The notes beneath the pieces were generated by a model that worked only from the letters and a program-made list of their open reading frames with translations, was not told where the DNA came from and ran no database searches. A stretch of DNA of 64,000 nt from Nocardioides islandensis (lineage in GTDB: Bacteria > Actinomycetota > Actinomycetes > Propionibacteriales > Nocardioidaceae), in NCBI RefSeq assembly GCF_015352455.1, contig NZ_JADKPN010000012.1:1-64000 (forward strand), written 5' to 3'. The position numbers and the translations under genes were made by a program. Numbering within the stretch: the first letter of the stretch is position 1; every line of letters begins with the position of its first letter. Positions 19,181 through 30,253 of the stretch are shown here, piece by piece.

Positions 19181-20972
19181 ACTCCACCCCCTCCTCGTCC
19201 GCGGTGAGGTCGAAGCGCTGCGCCTGGAGCTCGAACATCGTGCGGTAGCGCCCGCCGAGCGACATCAGCTCCGCGTGGCTGCCCAGCTCGGCGACGCGGC
19301 CGTCCTCGACCACGCAGATGCGGTCCACGTGGCGGACGGTCGAGAAGCGGTGCGAGACCAGGATCGTGGTCACCCCGCGGGTCGCCTCGAGCAGCCGCCG
19401 GAAGATCTGCGCCTCGCCGCGCACGTCCAGCTGAGCGGTCGGCTCGTCGAGCAGCACGACACCGGCACCGCGACGTACGGCGCACACGGCCCGGGCCAGC
19501 GCGACCCGCTGCCACTCACCGCCGGAGAGGTCGAGGCCGCCGGCGTACTGCGTGGACAGCACCGTGTCGAGCGGCGCGAGGTGGTCGGCGCCGGCCGCGG
19601 CGAGGGCGGCCAGCACGTCGTCGTCGGGGGCGCCGAGCGGCGCGACGTTCTCGCGCAGCGAGAGCTCGAACCGCGTGAAGTCCTGGAACACCGCCGCCAC
19701 CCGGGAGCGCCACTCGACGACGTCGAGGTCGCGCAGGTCGGTGCCGTCGACCTCGATGGCGCCGCCGGTCGGGTCGTAGAGCCGGCAGAGCAGCTTGGCC
19801 AGCGTGGTCTTGCCGGCGCCGTTCTGGCCGACGATGGCCAGCGAGGAGCCGGCGGGGATGGTCAGGTCGAGACCGCGCAGCACCTGCCGGTCGGTGCGCG
19901 GGTAGGCGAACGACACGTCGCGGAACCGGATCTCCGCGCTGGGACGACCCGCCGCCGACTCTGTGCCGAGGCGCGAGAGCCGTCCGGCCTCGCGGGCGGT
20001 GGTGCGCAGGCGGAGCACGGCAGCCACGGGGGCGGCAGCGCCGTCCAGCGCCCAGTTGAGCCCGCCGAAGGCGATCAGCGACGCACCCACCGCGACCTGC
20101 GCGTAGACGACCGCGCGGCCCAGCGGGACGGCGCCGCTGCTGGCGTCGTGGGCGAGGGCGGCGAGGACGCCGACGTTCGCGGCCGTCACCAGGACGACGC
20201 TCAGTGCCAGGGACCGCTCGCGCAGCCGGGTCGCGGCCTGCTGGAGGTCGAACAGCTGCCGGCGCCGCTGGGCGAACCGCTCCAGCGACCAGTCCGCCAG
20301 GCCGAACACCCGCAGCTCCTTGGCCGGAGGCGGGTCGACCGCGAGCCGGAAGGCGTACTCGGCGTGCAGGCTCGCCTCGCGCACCACGTCGGTGTTGCGG
20401 TCCTTCCAGACGGCACTCTCCCGCAGCAGCCAGTGCGTGGCGCCCCACGCGGTGACCAGCGCGAGCGGTGCCCACCACGCGTAGCCGAGGAGCACGACCG
20501 CCGACGCGACCCCCGTGCCGAGGTCGATCAGGCCGGTGGCGATGAACGGCAGGTTCACCTCCATCGGCGGCCCGTGGTGCCCGCTGTCGAACTCGCGGGC
20601 CACCGTGATGTCGCCGGCCAGCGTCGGGTCCTCGAGGTGGCCGATGCCCGGCGGGTCGACGCAGGACGCCGTGAGGTCGTCGTACAGCCACGCCGAGACG
20701 CGGTGGCCCAGGCTCTCGCTGACGGTCTGGTGGAGCGGAGCGGAGACCTGCAGCGCGACGAACACGAGCCCCATGGCGACCAGCGGACCGGTCGTCGACG
20801 AGCGGCCCTGCACCGCGCCGATCACCAGGCCGGTGGTCACCGCGAAGACCGGCGGCAGCACGGCACGCAGCCCGACGAGCGCCCACCAGGACGCCGCCAG
20901 CGGCCGCCCGGCGCGAGGCAGGTTCGCGAAGAACTGCCACTCCTGCCGCTCCCGGAACCGCACCCGCCACAC
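19164..20972 (-). CDS. ABC exporter, fused permease-ATPase (first subunit)
   Basis: Partner of the downstream half-transporter, 602 residues, with permease helices between about 25 and 300 and an ATPase domain. Walker A is AIVGQNGAGKTTLAKLL near 378, the signature LSGGEWQRVALARA near 480, Walker B GVVLLDEPTAQLDV near 505, and the H-loop SHRFSTVRHVD. The ATPase keeps all catalytic motifs, unlike heterodimers with one degenerate site. The GTG at 20972 is used, 22 nt after the GH32 stop; GTG 20963 is also in frame. The order GH32 - ABC - ABC suggests one transcription unit, though a link between glycosidase and exporter is not obvious. Confidence 0.83.
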   Translation of the reverse strand: MWRVRFRERQEWQFFANLPRAGRPLAASWWALVGLRAVLPPVFAVTTGLVIGAVQGRSSTTGPLVAMGLVFVALQVSAPLHQTVSESLGHRVSAWLYDDLTASCVDPPGIGHLEDPTLAGDITVAREFDSGHHGPPMEVNLPFIATGLIDLGTGVASAVVLLGYAWWAPLALVTAWGATHWLLRESAVWKDRNTDVVREASLHAEYAFRLAVDPPPAKELRVFGLADWSLERFAQRRRQLFDLQQAATRLRERSLALSVVLVTAANVGVLAALAHDASSGAVPLGRAVVYAQVAVGASLIAFGGLNWALDGAAAPVAAVLRLRTTAREAGRLSRLGTESAAGRPSAEIRFRDVSFAYPRTDRQVLRGLDLTIPAGSSLAIVGQNGAGKTTLAKLLCRLYDPTGGAIEVDGTDLRDLDVVEWRSRVAAVFQDFTRFELSLRENVAPLGAPDDDVLAALAAAGADHLAPLDTVLSTQYAGGLDLSGGEWQRVALARAVCAVRRGAGVVLLDEPTAQLDVRGEAQIFRRLLEATRGVTTILVSHRFSTVRHVDRICVVEDGRVAELGSHAELMSLGGRYRTMFELQAQRFDLTADEEGVEYDVLR

Positions 20973-20994
20973 CCTAGGTCCCGGCTCCGACGGC

Positions 20995-22185
20995 TCAGGC
21001 CAGCCGCTGCACCACGACCCGCGCGAGGTCGCCCTCCAGCACCCCGTCGCGACCGGTGGCGGGGAGGGGTGCGGCGAGCACGCCACCGTCGGCGAACACC
21101 TCCAGGACCGGGCCGTCCACCACGAGGCGCACCCGTTCGCCGGACCACGGGAGCTCGTGTCCCGCCACGACGACCGCCTCCTCGGAGGCCTGGGCGCGGA
21201 ACAGGCCGGGCGACTCCAGCACGTCGCCGGGCCGCGGCGACCAGTCGAGGTCGGCGACGGCGGGCAGCAGCCCGGGCGGCACCTCCCCGGTCCGGCGGCC
21301 GTCGAGGGCCGGGTGCGGGCGGGCGACCAGGCGACCGCCCGAGGCCGACAGGAGGTACGGCAGCGAGTGCGCGCCCATCCAGCCGGCCTCGACGTCGCCG
21401 ATGCCACGCAGCCACACGAGGAGGCCCGGCCGGCCGTCGGCGTCGTGGAAGCCCGAGGCGGCGTACAGGCTCGGCCCGTGGGTCAGCCGTTGCCACGGCG
21501 CCAGGCGGAGCCGGTCGCCGTCGTCGTCCTCGACCCAGGCGTACACGACGGCGTGCTGGTCGCTGGGGCCACCGACCGAGATGACCACGACCGGCCGGCC
21601 GTCGACCTGGAGCAGCGCCGGGCACTCCCACAGCGATCCCTGGTCGGTGCCGGACGCGGCCACCGCCGGCGGAGTCCACGAGACCAGGTCGTCCGAGCGC
21701 GAGGTCCACAGGGCGCCGGAGCCGTCGGTCAGCGAGCCGGCCAGCAGCATCCGCCAGCCGTCACGGTACGGCGCCACGAACGGGTCGCGGAACGCCCTCA
21801 GGTCGTCGTCGGCCGGCGTCGTGAGGACGACGTCCTCCTTGCGCCAGGTGGTCCACGACGCGTCGTCGGCGAGCGCGCGACGCACCCGCCCCCGGTCCGC
21901 GTCGGCGGCGTCCACGGCCGTGTAGAAGGCGATGCCGTCGGCCACCGAGCCCGACCACACGCCGTCCTCGCCGTCGCCCACGTCCAGGGCGAGGGGCTGC
22001 GTCTCCCAGGTGAGCAGGTCCGGCGAGGTCGCGTGGCCCCACGTGCAGGCGACGTCCCAGGTCGTCCGCCCGGCGACGTACTGGAAGAACAGGTGGTACT
22101 GCCCCTCGTGCCAGGTCGGGCCGAGCGGGTCGTTCACCCAGCCGGACGGCGGCGAGTAGTGGAGCGCGGGACGGGGGGAGCTCAT
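20995..22185 (-). CDS. Glycoside hydrolase family 32 (sucrose/fructan hydrolase)
   Basis: A 396-residue GH32 enzyme, cleaving beta-fructosides such as sucrose or fructo-oligosaccharides. The N-terminal block SPPSGWVNDPLGPTWHEGQY (residues about 12-31) holds the nucleophile Asp of the WxNDP motif. FRDPFVAPY near 133 is the RDP transition-state motif, and LWECPALL near 187 the EC acid/base motif. There is no signal peptide, so the enzyme is probably cytoplasmic and acts on imported sugar. ATG 22185 is preferred over upstream in-frame starts because the protein then begins as in relatives and AAGGAT is well placed. It is divergent from ppdK with 61 bp between starts, and heads the ABC operon. 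Confidence 0.85.
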   Translation of the reverse strand: MSSPRPALHYSPPSGWVNDPLGPTWHEGQYHLFFQYVAGRTTWDVACTWGHATSPDLLTWETQPLALDVGDGEDGVWSGSVADGIAFYTAVDAADADRGRVRRALADDASWTTWRKEDVVLTTPADDDLRAFRDPFVAPYRDGWRMLLAGSLTDGSGALWTSRSDDLVSWTPPAVAASGTDQGSLWECPALLQVDGRPVVVISVGGPSDQHAVVYAWVEDDDGDRLRLAPWQRLTHGPSLYAASGFHDADGRPGLLVWLRGIGDVEAGWMGAHSLPYLLSASGGRLVARPHPALDGRRTGEVPPGLLPAVADLDWSPRPGDVLESPGLFRAQASEEAVVVAGHELPWSGERVRLVVDGPVLEVFADGGVLAAPLPATGRDGVLEGDLARVVVQRLA

Positions 22186-22246
22186 GGCTGCATCCTTGCC
22201 GAAACCACCCCTGCCACACCGGCCTCGTTGGTGCTTGGATCGGCTC

Positions 22247-24907
<2,661 letters not shown>

Positions 24908-24946
24908 GTCGCCGCGGGCGGGTCGATTGTCACGCGGGTGGCCGAT

Positions 24947-25939
24947 CTAGAACAGGGCCGAGGCGAGGTTCCCGCGAGCGCGGGTGACGCGGGGGTCGGC
25001 GTTGCCGACGGCCGCGAACAGGCCGAGCAGGTGCTCACGGGCCTTGTTGCGATCGGCGTCGGAGGTACGCCGGACGAGGTCGATCAGCCGGTTGAACGCG
25101 TCGTCGACGTGGCCGCCGAGCATGTCCAGGTCGGCGACGAGGGTCTGGGCGTCGACGTCGTCGGGGTTCGCGGCGCCGGCGGCGCGGGCCTCGGTGAGGT
25201 CGACGCCCTGGGTGCGCTGGAGGACCTTCGCCATCGCCAGGCCGGCGGCGGCCTCGGTGTCGGCGGGGTTGGCGTCGACCAGCTTCTGGTACTCGGCCAC
25301 GGCGCGGTCGATGTCCCCCTCACCGAGGGCGTCCTGCGCGGCGGCGTACCGCGGGTCGGCGATCGGCTCCTGCTCCTCGCCCTCACCCACCGGTGCCGCG
25401 ACCGAGCGCGGCTGGTGCCGGCCCGTGATGCCCTGCGCGGTGAGCTGCTGGCCGAGCTGGTTGAAGAGGGTGCGCAGCTCGTCGATCCGGATCAGTCCGG
25501 GGATCGGCTGCGTGGCCGGCCGCCCGTCGAGGAGCACGAACAGCATCGGCACCTGCGGGATCTGCATCGCCTGCGCGATGGCCGGCGTGGCGTCGATGTC
25601 GACGAGCCCGGCGAGGAACCGCCCGTCGTACTCGCCCGCCACCGTCGCCACGTCGCGTGCCATCTGCGCGCTCTCCGGCGCCTGGCTCGTGGAGTAGAAC
25701 ACCAGCACCACAGGCGCGGTCATCGAGGACTCGAGGAGGGACTGGAAGCTCTGCTCGTCGACGTCCAGGGCGTACGCCGACGCGCCGGCCGCGCCGCCGA
25801 TCCCACCCGCTGGGCCACCCGCCGGGGCGCCCGCGCCGGCGCCTCCGCTCGCGGGCCCGTGCTGGGGCGCCTGACCGGCCGGCCGCGTGAGCCCGGAGAG
25901 GTCGATCGCGCCGGGGCGGCTGAAGGGCTGCTGAGTCAT
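24947..25939 (-). CDS. Thioredoxin-fold/TPR protein, YbbN (CnoX)-like
   Basis: A 330-residue cytoplasmic protein with three parts: a Gly/Ala/Pro-rich N-terminal 50 residues (GGAGAGAPAGGPAGGIGGAA), a thioredoxin fold at about 60-170, and TPR-like helices to the end (AAQDALGEGDIDRAVAEYQK, then ANPADTEAAAGLAMA). The thioredoxin active-site position reads FYSTSQAPESAQM, so both redox cysteines are missing. This is the architecture of YbbN/CnoX proteins, which act as holdase-type co-chaperones; the role here is inferred from that. It converges with ppdK; the 39-nt gap has no strong hairpin. Confidence 0.82.
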   Translation of the reverse strand: MTQQPFSRPGAIDLSGLTRPAGQAPQHGPASGGAGAGAPAGGPAGGIGGAAGASAYALDVDEQSFQSLLESSMTAPVVLVFYSTSQAPESAQMARDVATVAGEYDGRFLAGLVDIDATPAIAQAMQIPQVPMLFVLLDGRPATQPIPGLIRIDELRTLFNQLGQQLTAQGITGRHQPRSVAAPVGEGEEQEPIADPRYAAAQDALGEGDIDRAVAEYQKLVDANPADTEAAAGLAMAKVLQRTQGVDLTEARAAGAANPDDVDAQTLVADLDMLGGHVDDAFNRLIDLVRRTSDADRNKAREHLLGLFAAVGNADPRVTRARGNLASALF

Positions 25940-26286
25940 GCGGCTATCTTCCCGAAGCCTCCGAGACGCTCCAACTCGGCCCGACGTGACGGCTGCCGCG
26001 ACCGGCGCCCGCAGGCGCTGTAGACCAGTTGAGGCAATCTCTTCAGTTCGTCAACAGGCGACCCTCACGCCCGCTTGACTGGAGCCCTCTGGGCAGCCCG
26101 CCCGGACAACTCCGTCACCGCCCCCGTGAGGAGGCCCCCAGGCCGAGCAGACCGACGACCCCTGTTCTCGAGCAGCAGTCGACCCTCGTGGCCCTGCTCC
26201 GCGCATCGGCGAACCCAGGCCGGGCTGCTCGCTGCTCGACCGCAGGTCCTGACGACCTCCCCCCGGTCGTCACGGCCCTGCACCTG

Positions 26287-26322
26287 GGGCCGGCACCCGG
26301 AGCATCCATCGGGTGCCGGCCC
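26287..26322. promoter_or_regulatory. 13-bp perfect hairpin in the leader of the roadblock gene
   Basis: The 417-nt gap from 25940 to 26356 contains no gene that I can support. Its one strong structure is GGGCCGGCACCCG pairing with CGGGTGCCGGCCC around a 10-nt loop, ending 34 nt before the ATG at 26357. Position suggests an untranslated-leader hairpin or an attenuator of an upstream transcript. The start itself has GGAAAG as a Shine-Dalgarno. No clear -35/-10 pair was found. Confidence 0.5.
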
Positions 26323-26356
26323 ACCTCCTCCCCTCGTCTCGGAAAGTCGCTGACCC

Positions 26357-26893
26357 ATGACCGCCCCCTCGATCGAACGGCCGACCCTGCCGCGCCGGGT
26401 CCACGACCCGGCCCGCGAACAGATCGGCTCCCCCGCCCCGACGCCACCACCGACCCACGTGGCACCGCCACCTGCCCCCGCACCGCGCCCGGACCCCACT
26501 CCCCTGACCATCGAACCCGTGCTGACCCGCCTCGCGGCCGAGCTGCCCACTCTCAGCTCGGCGCTGGTGTGCAGCTCCGACGGGCGGGTGCTCGCGGCGT
26601 ACGGGCTCACCACCGACGAGGCGACGCGCCTCTCGGTGCTGATCAGCTCGCTGAACGCGATGTCCACCGCGACGACGCAGGCCCACCACGACCGGTCGGT
26701 CGACCACGTGACCCTCGCCAGCGGTTCGGCGCACACCGTCGTCCTGACGGTGCCCTCGGCGGCGGCCGGTCACCCGCTGGTCGCGCTGACGGCCGACGAC
26801 GTCAGCCTCGGCCGGATGCTCCTGCAGGCGCGGAAGACCGCCGACGGCGTGCGCGACGCCCTCGAGAGGTACGCCGGACAGCTGTCGGGCTAG
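26357..26893 (+). CDS. Roadblock/LC7 domain protein
   Basis: A 178-residue protein with a Pro-rich N-terminal tail (about 1-50, TPPPTHVAPPPAPAPRPDPT) followed by a roadblock/LC7 fold (about 52-170): LAAELPTLSSALVCSSDGRV, then ISSLNAMSTATTQ and HTVVLTVPSAAAGHPLVAL. In actinobacteria such proteins usually sit in conservons with a histidine kinase, a DUF742 protein and a Ras-like GTPase. None of those partners is here, so this is an orphan copy. Its stop codon overlaps the stop of the opposite DUF5709 gene (shared CTAG), so transcription of the two must collide or be terminated inside genes. Confidence 0.82.
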   Translation: MTAPSIERPTLPRRVHDPAREQIGSPAPTPPPTHVAPPPAPAPRPDPTPLTIEPVLTRLAAELPTLSSALVCSSDGRVLAAYGLTTDEATRLSVLISSLNAMSTATTQAHHDRSVDHVTLASGSAHTVVLTVPSAAAGHPLVALTADDVSLGRMLLQARKTADGVRDALERYAGQLSG

Positions 26894-27318
26894 AGCTCGT
26901 CCTCGACGACGTGCATGGCGGCCTCCTCGGCGGAGGCCCCGGCACCGTCGATGCCGGCGTCCTCGGCGTACAGCTCGGCGTCCTCGTCCTCGTGGGCCCC
27001 CTCGTCGGGTGCCACGAGACGGCCGGCGCGCGCGGTGCCCACCTCGCCGTCGTCGAGGAAGTCGTCGTCCTCCTCGGCGTACGGGTCCGGCTCGGGCTCC
27101 TCCTGCGCGATCCGCATGTCGAGCGTCTCGCCGAGCTCCTCCTCGAGCGGGGTGTTGCCGTACCCCTCCGCGACCGACCACTTCTCCGGCGGCGAGTACC
27201 CCTCGTCCAGCGGGTCGTCCAGGCCGCGGTTGTCGGTCAGGCTGTCGCCGTCACCCTGCGGCTGGTCCTCGTCGTCGACGCTGTAGCCGCCGTAGACCTC
27301 GCTGTCGTTCTCGCTCAT
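26890..27318 (-). CDS. DUF5709 family acidic protein
   Basis: A 142-residue, very acidic protein (long D/E runs such as EEPEPDPYAEEDDDFLDD) of the actinobacterial DUF5709 family, recognised by LDEGYSPPEKWS near 37-48, EGYGNTPLEEELGETLDMRI near 51-70 and the GEVGTARAGRLVAPDEG region. It has no signal peptide, membrane helix or catalytic motif, and probably is mostly disordered. Function is unknown; homologues are widespread and sometimes linked to stress or osmotic response, which cannot be tested here. Its 3' end overlaps the roadblock gene's stop codon by 4 nt, tail to tail. Confidence 0.82.
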   Translation of the reverse strand: MSENDSEVYGGYSVDDEDQPQGDGDSLTDNRGLDDPLDEGYSPPEKWSVAEGYGNTPLEEELGETLDMRIAQEEPEPDPYAEEDDDFLDDGEVGTARAGRLVAPDEGAHEDEDAELYAEDAGIDGAGASAEEAAMHVVEDEL

Positions 27319-27345
27319 GCCCCGACCCTAGACACCGGCCGGTGA

Positions 27346-27402
27346 GCGATTCGTCAGAGGTCGCCTCCTGGTGGGGACCCGCAGGATCGCTGACGAATCG
27401 GG
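27346..27402. repeat. Dispersed inverted repeat with CGATTCGTCAG arms, copy 1
   Basis: CGATTCGTCAG (27347-27357) pairs with CTGACGAATCG (27390-27400) around a 32-nt loop, just downstream of the acyl-CoA mutase stop. The right half (27378-27402) is identical over 25 nt, in inverse orientation, to the left half of the element at 47734, which defines this as a dispersed family. Here one arm has lost part of its pairing. Confidence 0.88.
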
Positions 27403-27414
27403 GGGGGCCACCCG

Positions 27415-29115
27415 TCAGAAGCGCGCGGGCTCCCGGTACTCGCCCCACTCGGCGCGCAGCGCGTCGCAGATCTCGCCGAGCGTGGCCTCGACCCGGACCG
27501 CCTCGAGCATCGGCTCGATCATGTTGGCGTCGGTACGGGCGACCTGCACCAGGTGCTCGAGCGCGGCCTTGACCACGTCGTCGTCGCGGCCGGCCTTGCG
27601 CTCGGCCAGCAGCCGGACCTGCTCGACCTCGACCTCGTGGGACACCCGCAGGATCTCCAGGTCGTGGGTGACGGACTCGGTGTTGGTGTTCACGCCGACG
27701 ATCTTCTTCTCGCCCTTCTCCAGCGCGACCTGGTAGACGAAGGCCGCCTCGGCGATCTCCGACATGAACCAGCCCTCCTCGATGCCGCGCAGCAGGCCCT
27801 TCGTCACGGGGGTCTCGCCCCGCTGGGTGGCCTGCGCGAGGCGCTCGGTGTCCTGGTGGGACATCGTCGAGCCGCCCATCGAGAGGATCTTGTCGAAGAT
27901 GAGGTTCGCCTCGGCCTCGATCTGGTCGGTGAGCGCCTCGACGTACCAGGAGCCGCCGAGCGGGTCGGCGACGTTGACGACGCCGGTCTCCTCCATGATC
28001 ACCTGCTGGGTGCGCAGCGCGATCTCGGCCGCCTGCTCGCTCGGGAGAGCGAGGGTCTCGTCGAGGGCGTTGGTGTGCAGCGAGTTCGTGCCGCCCAGCA
28101 CCGCCGCGAGGGCCTCGATGCCCGTGCGGACGACGTTGTTGTACGGCTGCTGGGCCGTCAGGCTGACGCCGGCCGTCTGGGTGTGGAACCGCAGCCACTG
28201 CGCCTTCTCCGACGTGGCGCCGTACACGTCGCGCATCCAGCGCGCCCAGATGCGCCGGGCCGCGCGGAACTTGGCGATCTCCTCGAAGAAGTCGACGTGC
28301 GCGTCGAAGAAGAACGAGAGGCCGGGCGCGAAGAGGTTCACGTCGAGGCCGCGGGACAGGCCGAGCTCGACGTACCCGAACCCGTCGGCCAGCGTGAAGG
28401 CGAGCTCCTGCGCGGCCGTCGAGCCGGCCTCGCGGATGTGGTAGCCGGACACCGAGAGCGGCTTGTAGTCGGGGATCTCCGCGGCGCAGTACTCCATCAG
28501 GTCGCCGATCAGGCGCAGGTGCGGCTCCGGGCCGAACAGCCACTCCTTCTGGGCGATGTACTCCTTGAAGATGTCGGTCTGCAGGGTGCCGTTGAGCTTG
28601 CCGGTGTCGACGCCCGCGCGCTCCGCGGCGACGATCATCATGCAGAACACCGGTACCGCGGGCCCGCTGATCGTCATCGACGTGGTGACGGAGCCGAGGT
28701 CGATGCCGGCGAAGAGCCGCTCCATGTCGGCCGCGGAGTCGATCGCCACGCCGCAGTGCCCGACCTCGCCGAGCGACATGCGGTCGTCGGAGTCGCGGCC
28801 CATCAGCGTGGGCATGTCGAAGGCCACGCTCAGGCCGCCCCCGCCGCGGCCGAGGATCATCCGGTACCGCTCGTTGGTCTGCTCGGCGTTGCCGAACCCG
28901 GCGAACTGCCGGATCGTCCACGTCCGCCCCCGGTACCCCGTCGGGTACAGGCCGCGCGTGAACGGGAACTCGCCCGGCCACTCCGAGTCCTCGGTGCCGT
29001 ACGCCGGCTCGACGGTCATCCCCGAGAGGGTGGTGAAGTCGGCGTCGCGGGTGCGACCCGACGTCAGCGCAGCGTCGTACCGGGACTGCCAGCGTGCGCG
29101 AGGGGAGTCGGTCAT
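27415..29115 (-). CDS. Methylmalonyl-CoA mutase-type acyl-CoA mutase, large subunit
   Basis: A 566-residue catalytic subunit of an adenosylcobalamin-dependent acyl-CoA mutase. The TIM-barrel domain is intact: PFTRGLYPTGYRGRTWTIRQ (about 50-69), GGGGLSVAFDMPTLMGRDSD near 92-111, and SGYHIREAGSTAAQELAF near 223. It ends after the barrel, so the C-terminal B12-binding domain (DxHxxG) is missing and must come from a separate small subunit, not found in the window. Substrate is uncertain: methylmalonyl-CoA, isobutyryl-CoA and related mutases share this form. TMY of classical methylmalonyl-CoA mutase is TGY here. An 18-bp palindrome sits directly in front of the ATG at 29115. The MeaB-like GTPase at 35.3 kb could serve it. 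Confidence 0.88.
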   Translation of the reverse strand: MTDSPRARWQSRYDAALTSGRTRDADFTTLSGMTVEPAYGTEDSEWPGEFPFTRGLYPTGYRGRTWTIRQFAGFGNAEQTNERYRMILGRGGGGLSVAFDMPTLMGRDSDDRMSLGEVGHCGVAIDSAADMERLFAGIDLGSVTTSMTISGPAVPVFCMMIVAAERAGVDTGKLNGTLQTDIFKEYIAQKEWLFGPEPHLRLIGDLMEYCAAEIPDYKPLSVSGYHIREAGSTAAQELAFTLADGFGYVELGLSRGLDVNLFAPGLSFFFDAHVDFFEEIAKFRAARRIWARWMRDVYGATSEKAQWLRFHTQTAGVSLTAQQPYNNVVRTGIEALAAVLGGTNSLHTNALDETLALPSEQAAEIALRTQQVIMEETGVVNVADPLGGSWYVEALTDQIEAEANLIFDKILSMGGSTMSHQDTERLAQATQRGETPVTKGLLRGIEEGWFMSEIAEAAFVYQVALEKGEKKIVGVNTNTESVTHDLEILRVSHEVEVEQVRLLAERKAGRDDDVVKAALEHLVQVARTDANMIEPMLEAVRVEATLGEICDALRAEWGEYREPARF

Positions 29116-29122
29116 ACCGAAA

Positions 29123-29140
29123 TAGTAGGACGTCCTACTA
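29123..29140. promoter_or_regulatory. 18-bp perfect palindrome, probable operator of the acyl-CoA mutase gene
   Basis: TAGTAGGACGTCCTACTA lies 8-25 nt upstream of the mutase start codon, in an AT-richer patch (AAATTAG ... CTATTTCGG on the coding strand). On that strand TACTAT at the edge of the palindrome could be a -10 box for a very short leader. A perfect even palindrome this close to the start would block transcription when bound, as TetR- or MarR-type repressors do. The MarR gene 0.6 kb away is a candidate but unproven. Confidence 0.6.
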
Positions 29141-29161
29141 ATTTACGCGAAACAACGTGCC

Positions 29162-29707
29162 CTACCTGACCCAGCAGTAGATCTGCCCGTCGCGCACCTC
29201 GACCTCGACCGGTGGCTTGGCGCCGTTCTCCCGGAGGTGGTCCAGCACCTTGGTCCGGCCCCGGAGGGAGACCCGGCCGTCGTCGAAGTGCAGGTACGGG
29301 TGCAGCAGCGGCCTGAGCTCACCCCAGGAGCCGGAGTCGAGGAACCCGTACGCCGCCATGGCCGGCGCTGGGAGCTCCGGCAGGTCGTGCAGCATCTTCG
29401 GGGTGCACATCCGCCAGGCGTCGGTGACCAGCTCGCGCATCTCCTGCTCGTCCAGCCCGGCGAGCACCGCGCACACCCACTGGTAGCGGAGGTCCGAGGT
29501 CCCGGGCAGGAAGAACGTGGCCGGGTCCGACGCGACCAGTCCGTCCCGCTCGGCCTTCGGGAACCCGAAGCCCATGGTCAGCTCGTCGGCCGAGAACGCG
29601 ACGTACACGATCGAACCGACGCGGAACTTCCAGCGGCCCCGGACCTGCACCTCGTACGAGCGCGGCAGGGCCAGCGCCACCCGGCGTACGGCGTCCGCGT
29701 CGGTCAT
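29162..29707 (-). CDS. MmcQ/YjbR-like protein with C-terminal SnoaL-like segment
   Basis: A 181-residue protein. Residues about 1-115 have the MmcQ/YjbR double-wing fold pattern (VRRVALALPRSYEVQVRGRW, then SIVYVAFSADELTMGF and MRELVTDAWRMCTP). Residues about 125-180 (LRPLLHPYLHFDDGRVSLRG, then RTKVLDHLRENG) look like part of an NTF2/SnoaL-type fold. This combination is unusual, and the second part is only a fragment of the normal SnoaL length. YjbR-type proteins are thought to bind DNA but no general function is known. It starts 15 nt after the MarR gene's stop and is very likely in its operon. Confidence 0.72.
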   Translation of the reverse strand: MTDADAVRRVALALPRSYEVQVRGRWKFRVGSIVYVAFSADELTMGFGFPKAERDGLVASDPATFFLPGTSDLRYQWVCAVLAGLDEQEMRELVTDAWRMCTPKMLHDLPELPAPAMAAYGFLDSGSWGELRPLLHPYLHFDDGRVSLRGRTKVLDHLRENGAKPPVEVEVRDGQIYCWVR

Positions 29708-29722
29708 CGCGCCCTCACCGGC

Positions 29723-30232
29723 TCAGTCTGCGAAGTCCCCGGCGTCGCGACGTACCGGCCGCAGCAGGGCCGAAAGCTCGGCGAGCTCGTCCTCGGTCAG
29801 CGACTCCAGCGCGAAGTCCGTCGCGACCAGGTCCTTGGTCGCCGCCTCGACCAGCGCCCGGCCGCGCGGGGTGATCTCCGCCAGCACGCCCCGGCCGTCG
29901 TCGGGGTGCGGCAGCCGCACGACCAGCCCGTCCTGCACCAGCCGCTGCACGATGGAGGTCACCGACGTCGGGTGCACCTGGAGGCGCTCCCCCATCTTCC
30001 CCAGCGGCAGCGAGCCCCGCGAGGAGAAGGTCAGCAGCACGAGCGCCTCGTACCGCGCGAACGTCAGCCCGTGCGGCCTGAGGATCGCGTCCAGCCGGCC
30101 GATCACCAGCTGCTGGACCCGCATCAGCGACGTCACCGCGTGCATCGCCGGCACCCGGTCCCATCTCAGCCCCCACTGGCGCGCTGCCTCGTCGATCGGG
30201 TCGAACGGCAGCGGCGCCTGGCTCGGTGGCAT
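29723..30232 (-). CDS. MarR family transcriptional regulator
   Basis: A 169-residue winged-helix regulator. Helices before the wing are LTFARYEALVLLTFSSRGSL, the recognition segment is MGERLQVHPTSVTSIVQRL near residue 88, and the wing RLPHPDDGRGVLAEITPRGR near 113 has the DDGRG motif of the family. These proteins bind palindromes as dimers and are usually released by a small aromatic ligand or acyl-CoA. The ATG at 30232 is preceded by GATAAT with 6 nt between, consistent with a leaderless transcript. Possible targets are its own promoter and the palindrome at 29123. Confidence 0.9.
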   Translation of the reverse strand: MPPSQAPLPFDPIDEAARQWGLRWDRVPAMHAVTSLMRVQQLVIGRLDAILRPHGLTFARYEALVLLTFSSRGSLPLGKMGERLQVHPTSVTSIVQRLVQDGLVVRLPHPDDGRGVLAEITPRGRALVEAATKDLVATDFALESLTEDELAELSALLRPVRRDAGDFAD

Positions 30233-30253
30233 GGGTCGATTATCGGGCCCACC

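Noticed and set aside
25940-26356. Possible small gene in the 417-nt gap before the roadblock gene
   Set aside because: No frame has a plausible start with ribosome binding site and protein-like composition; only a hairpin is seen.
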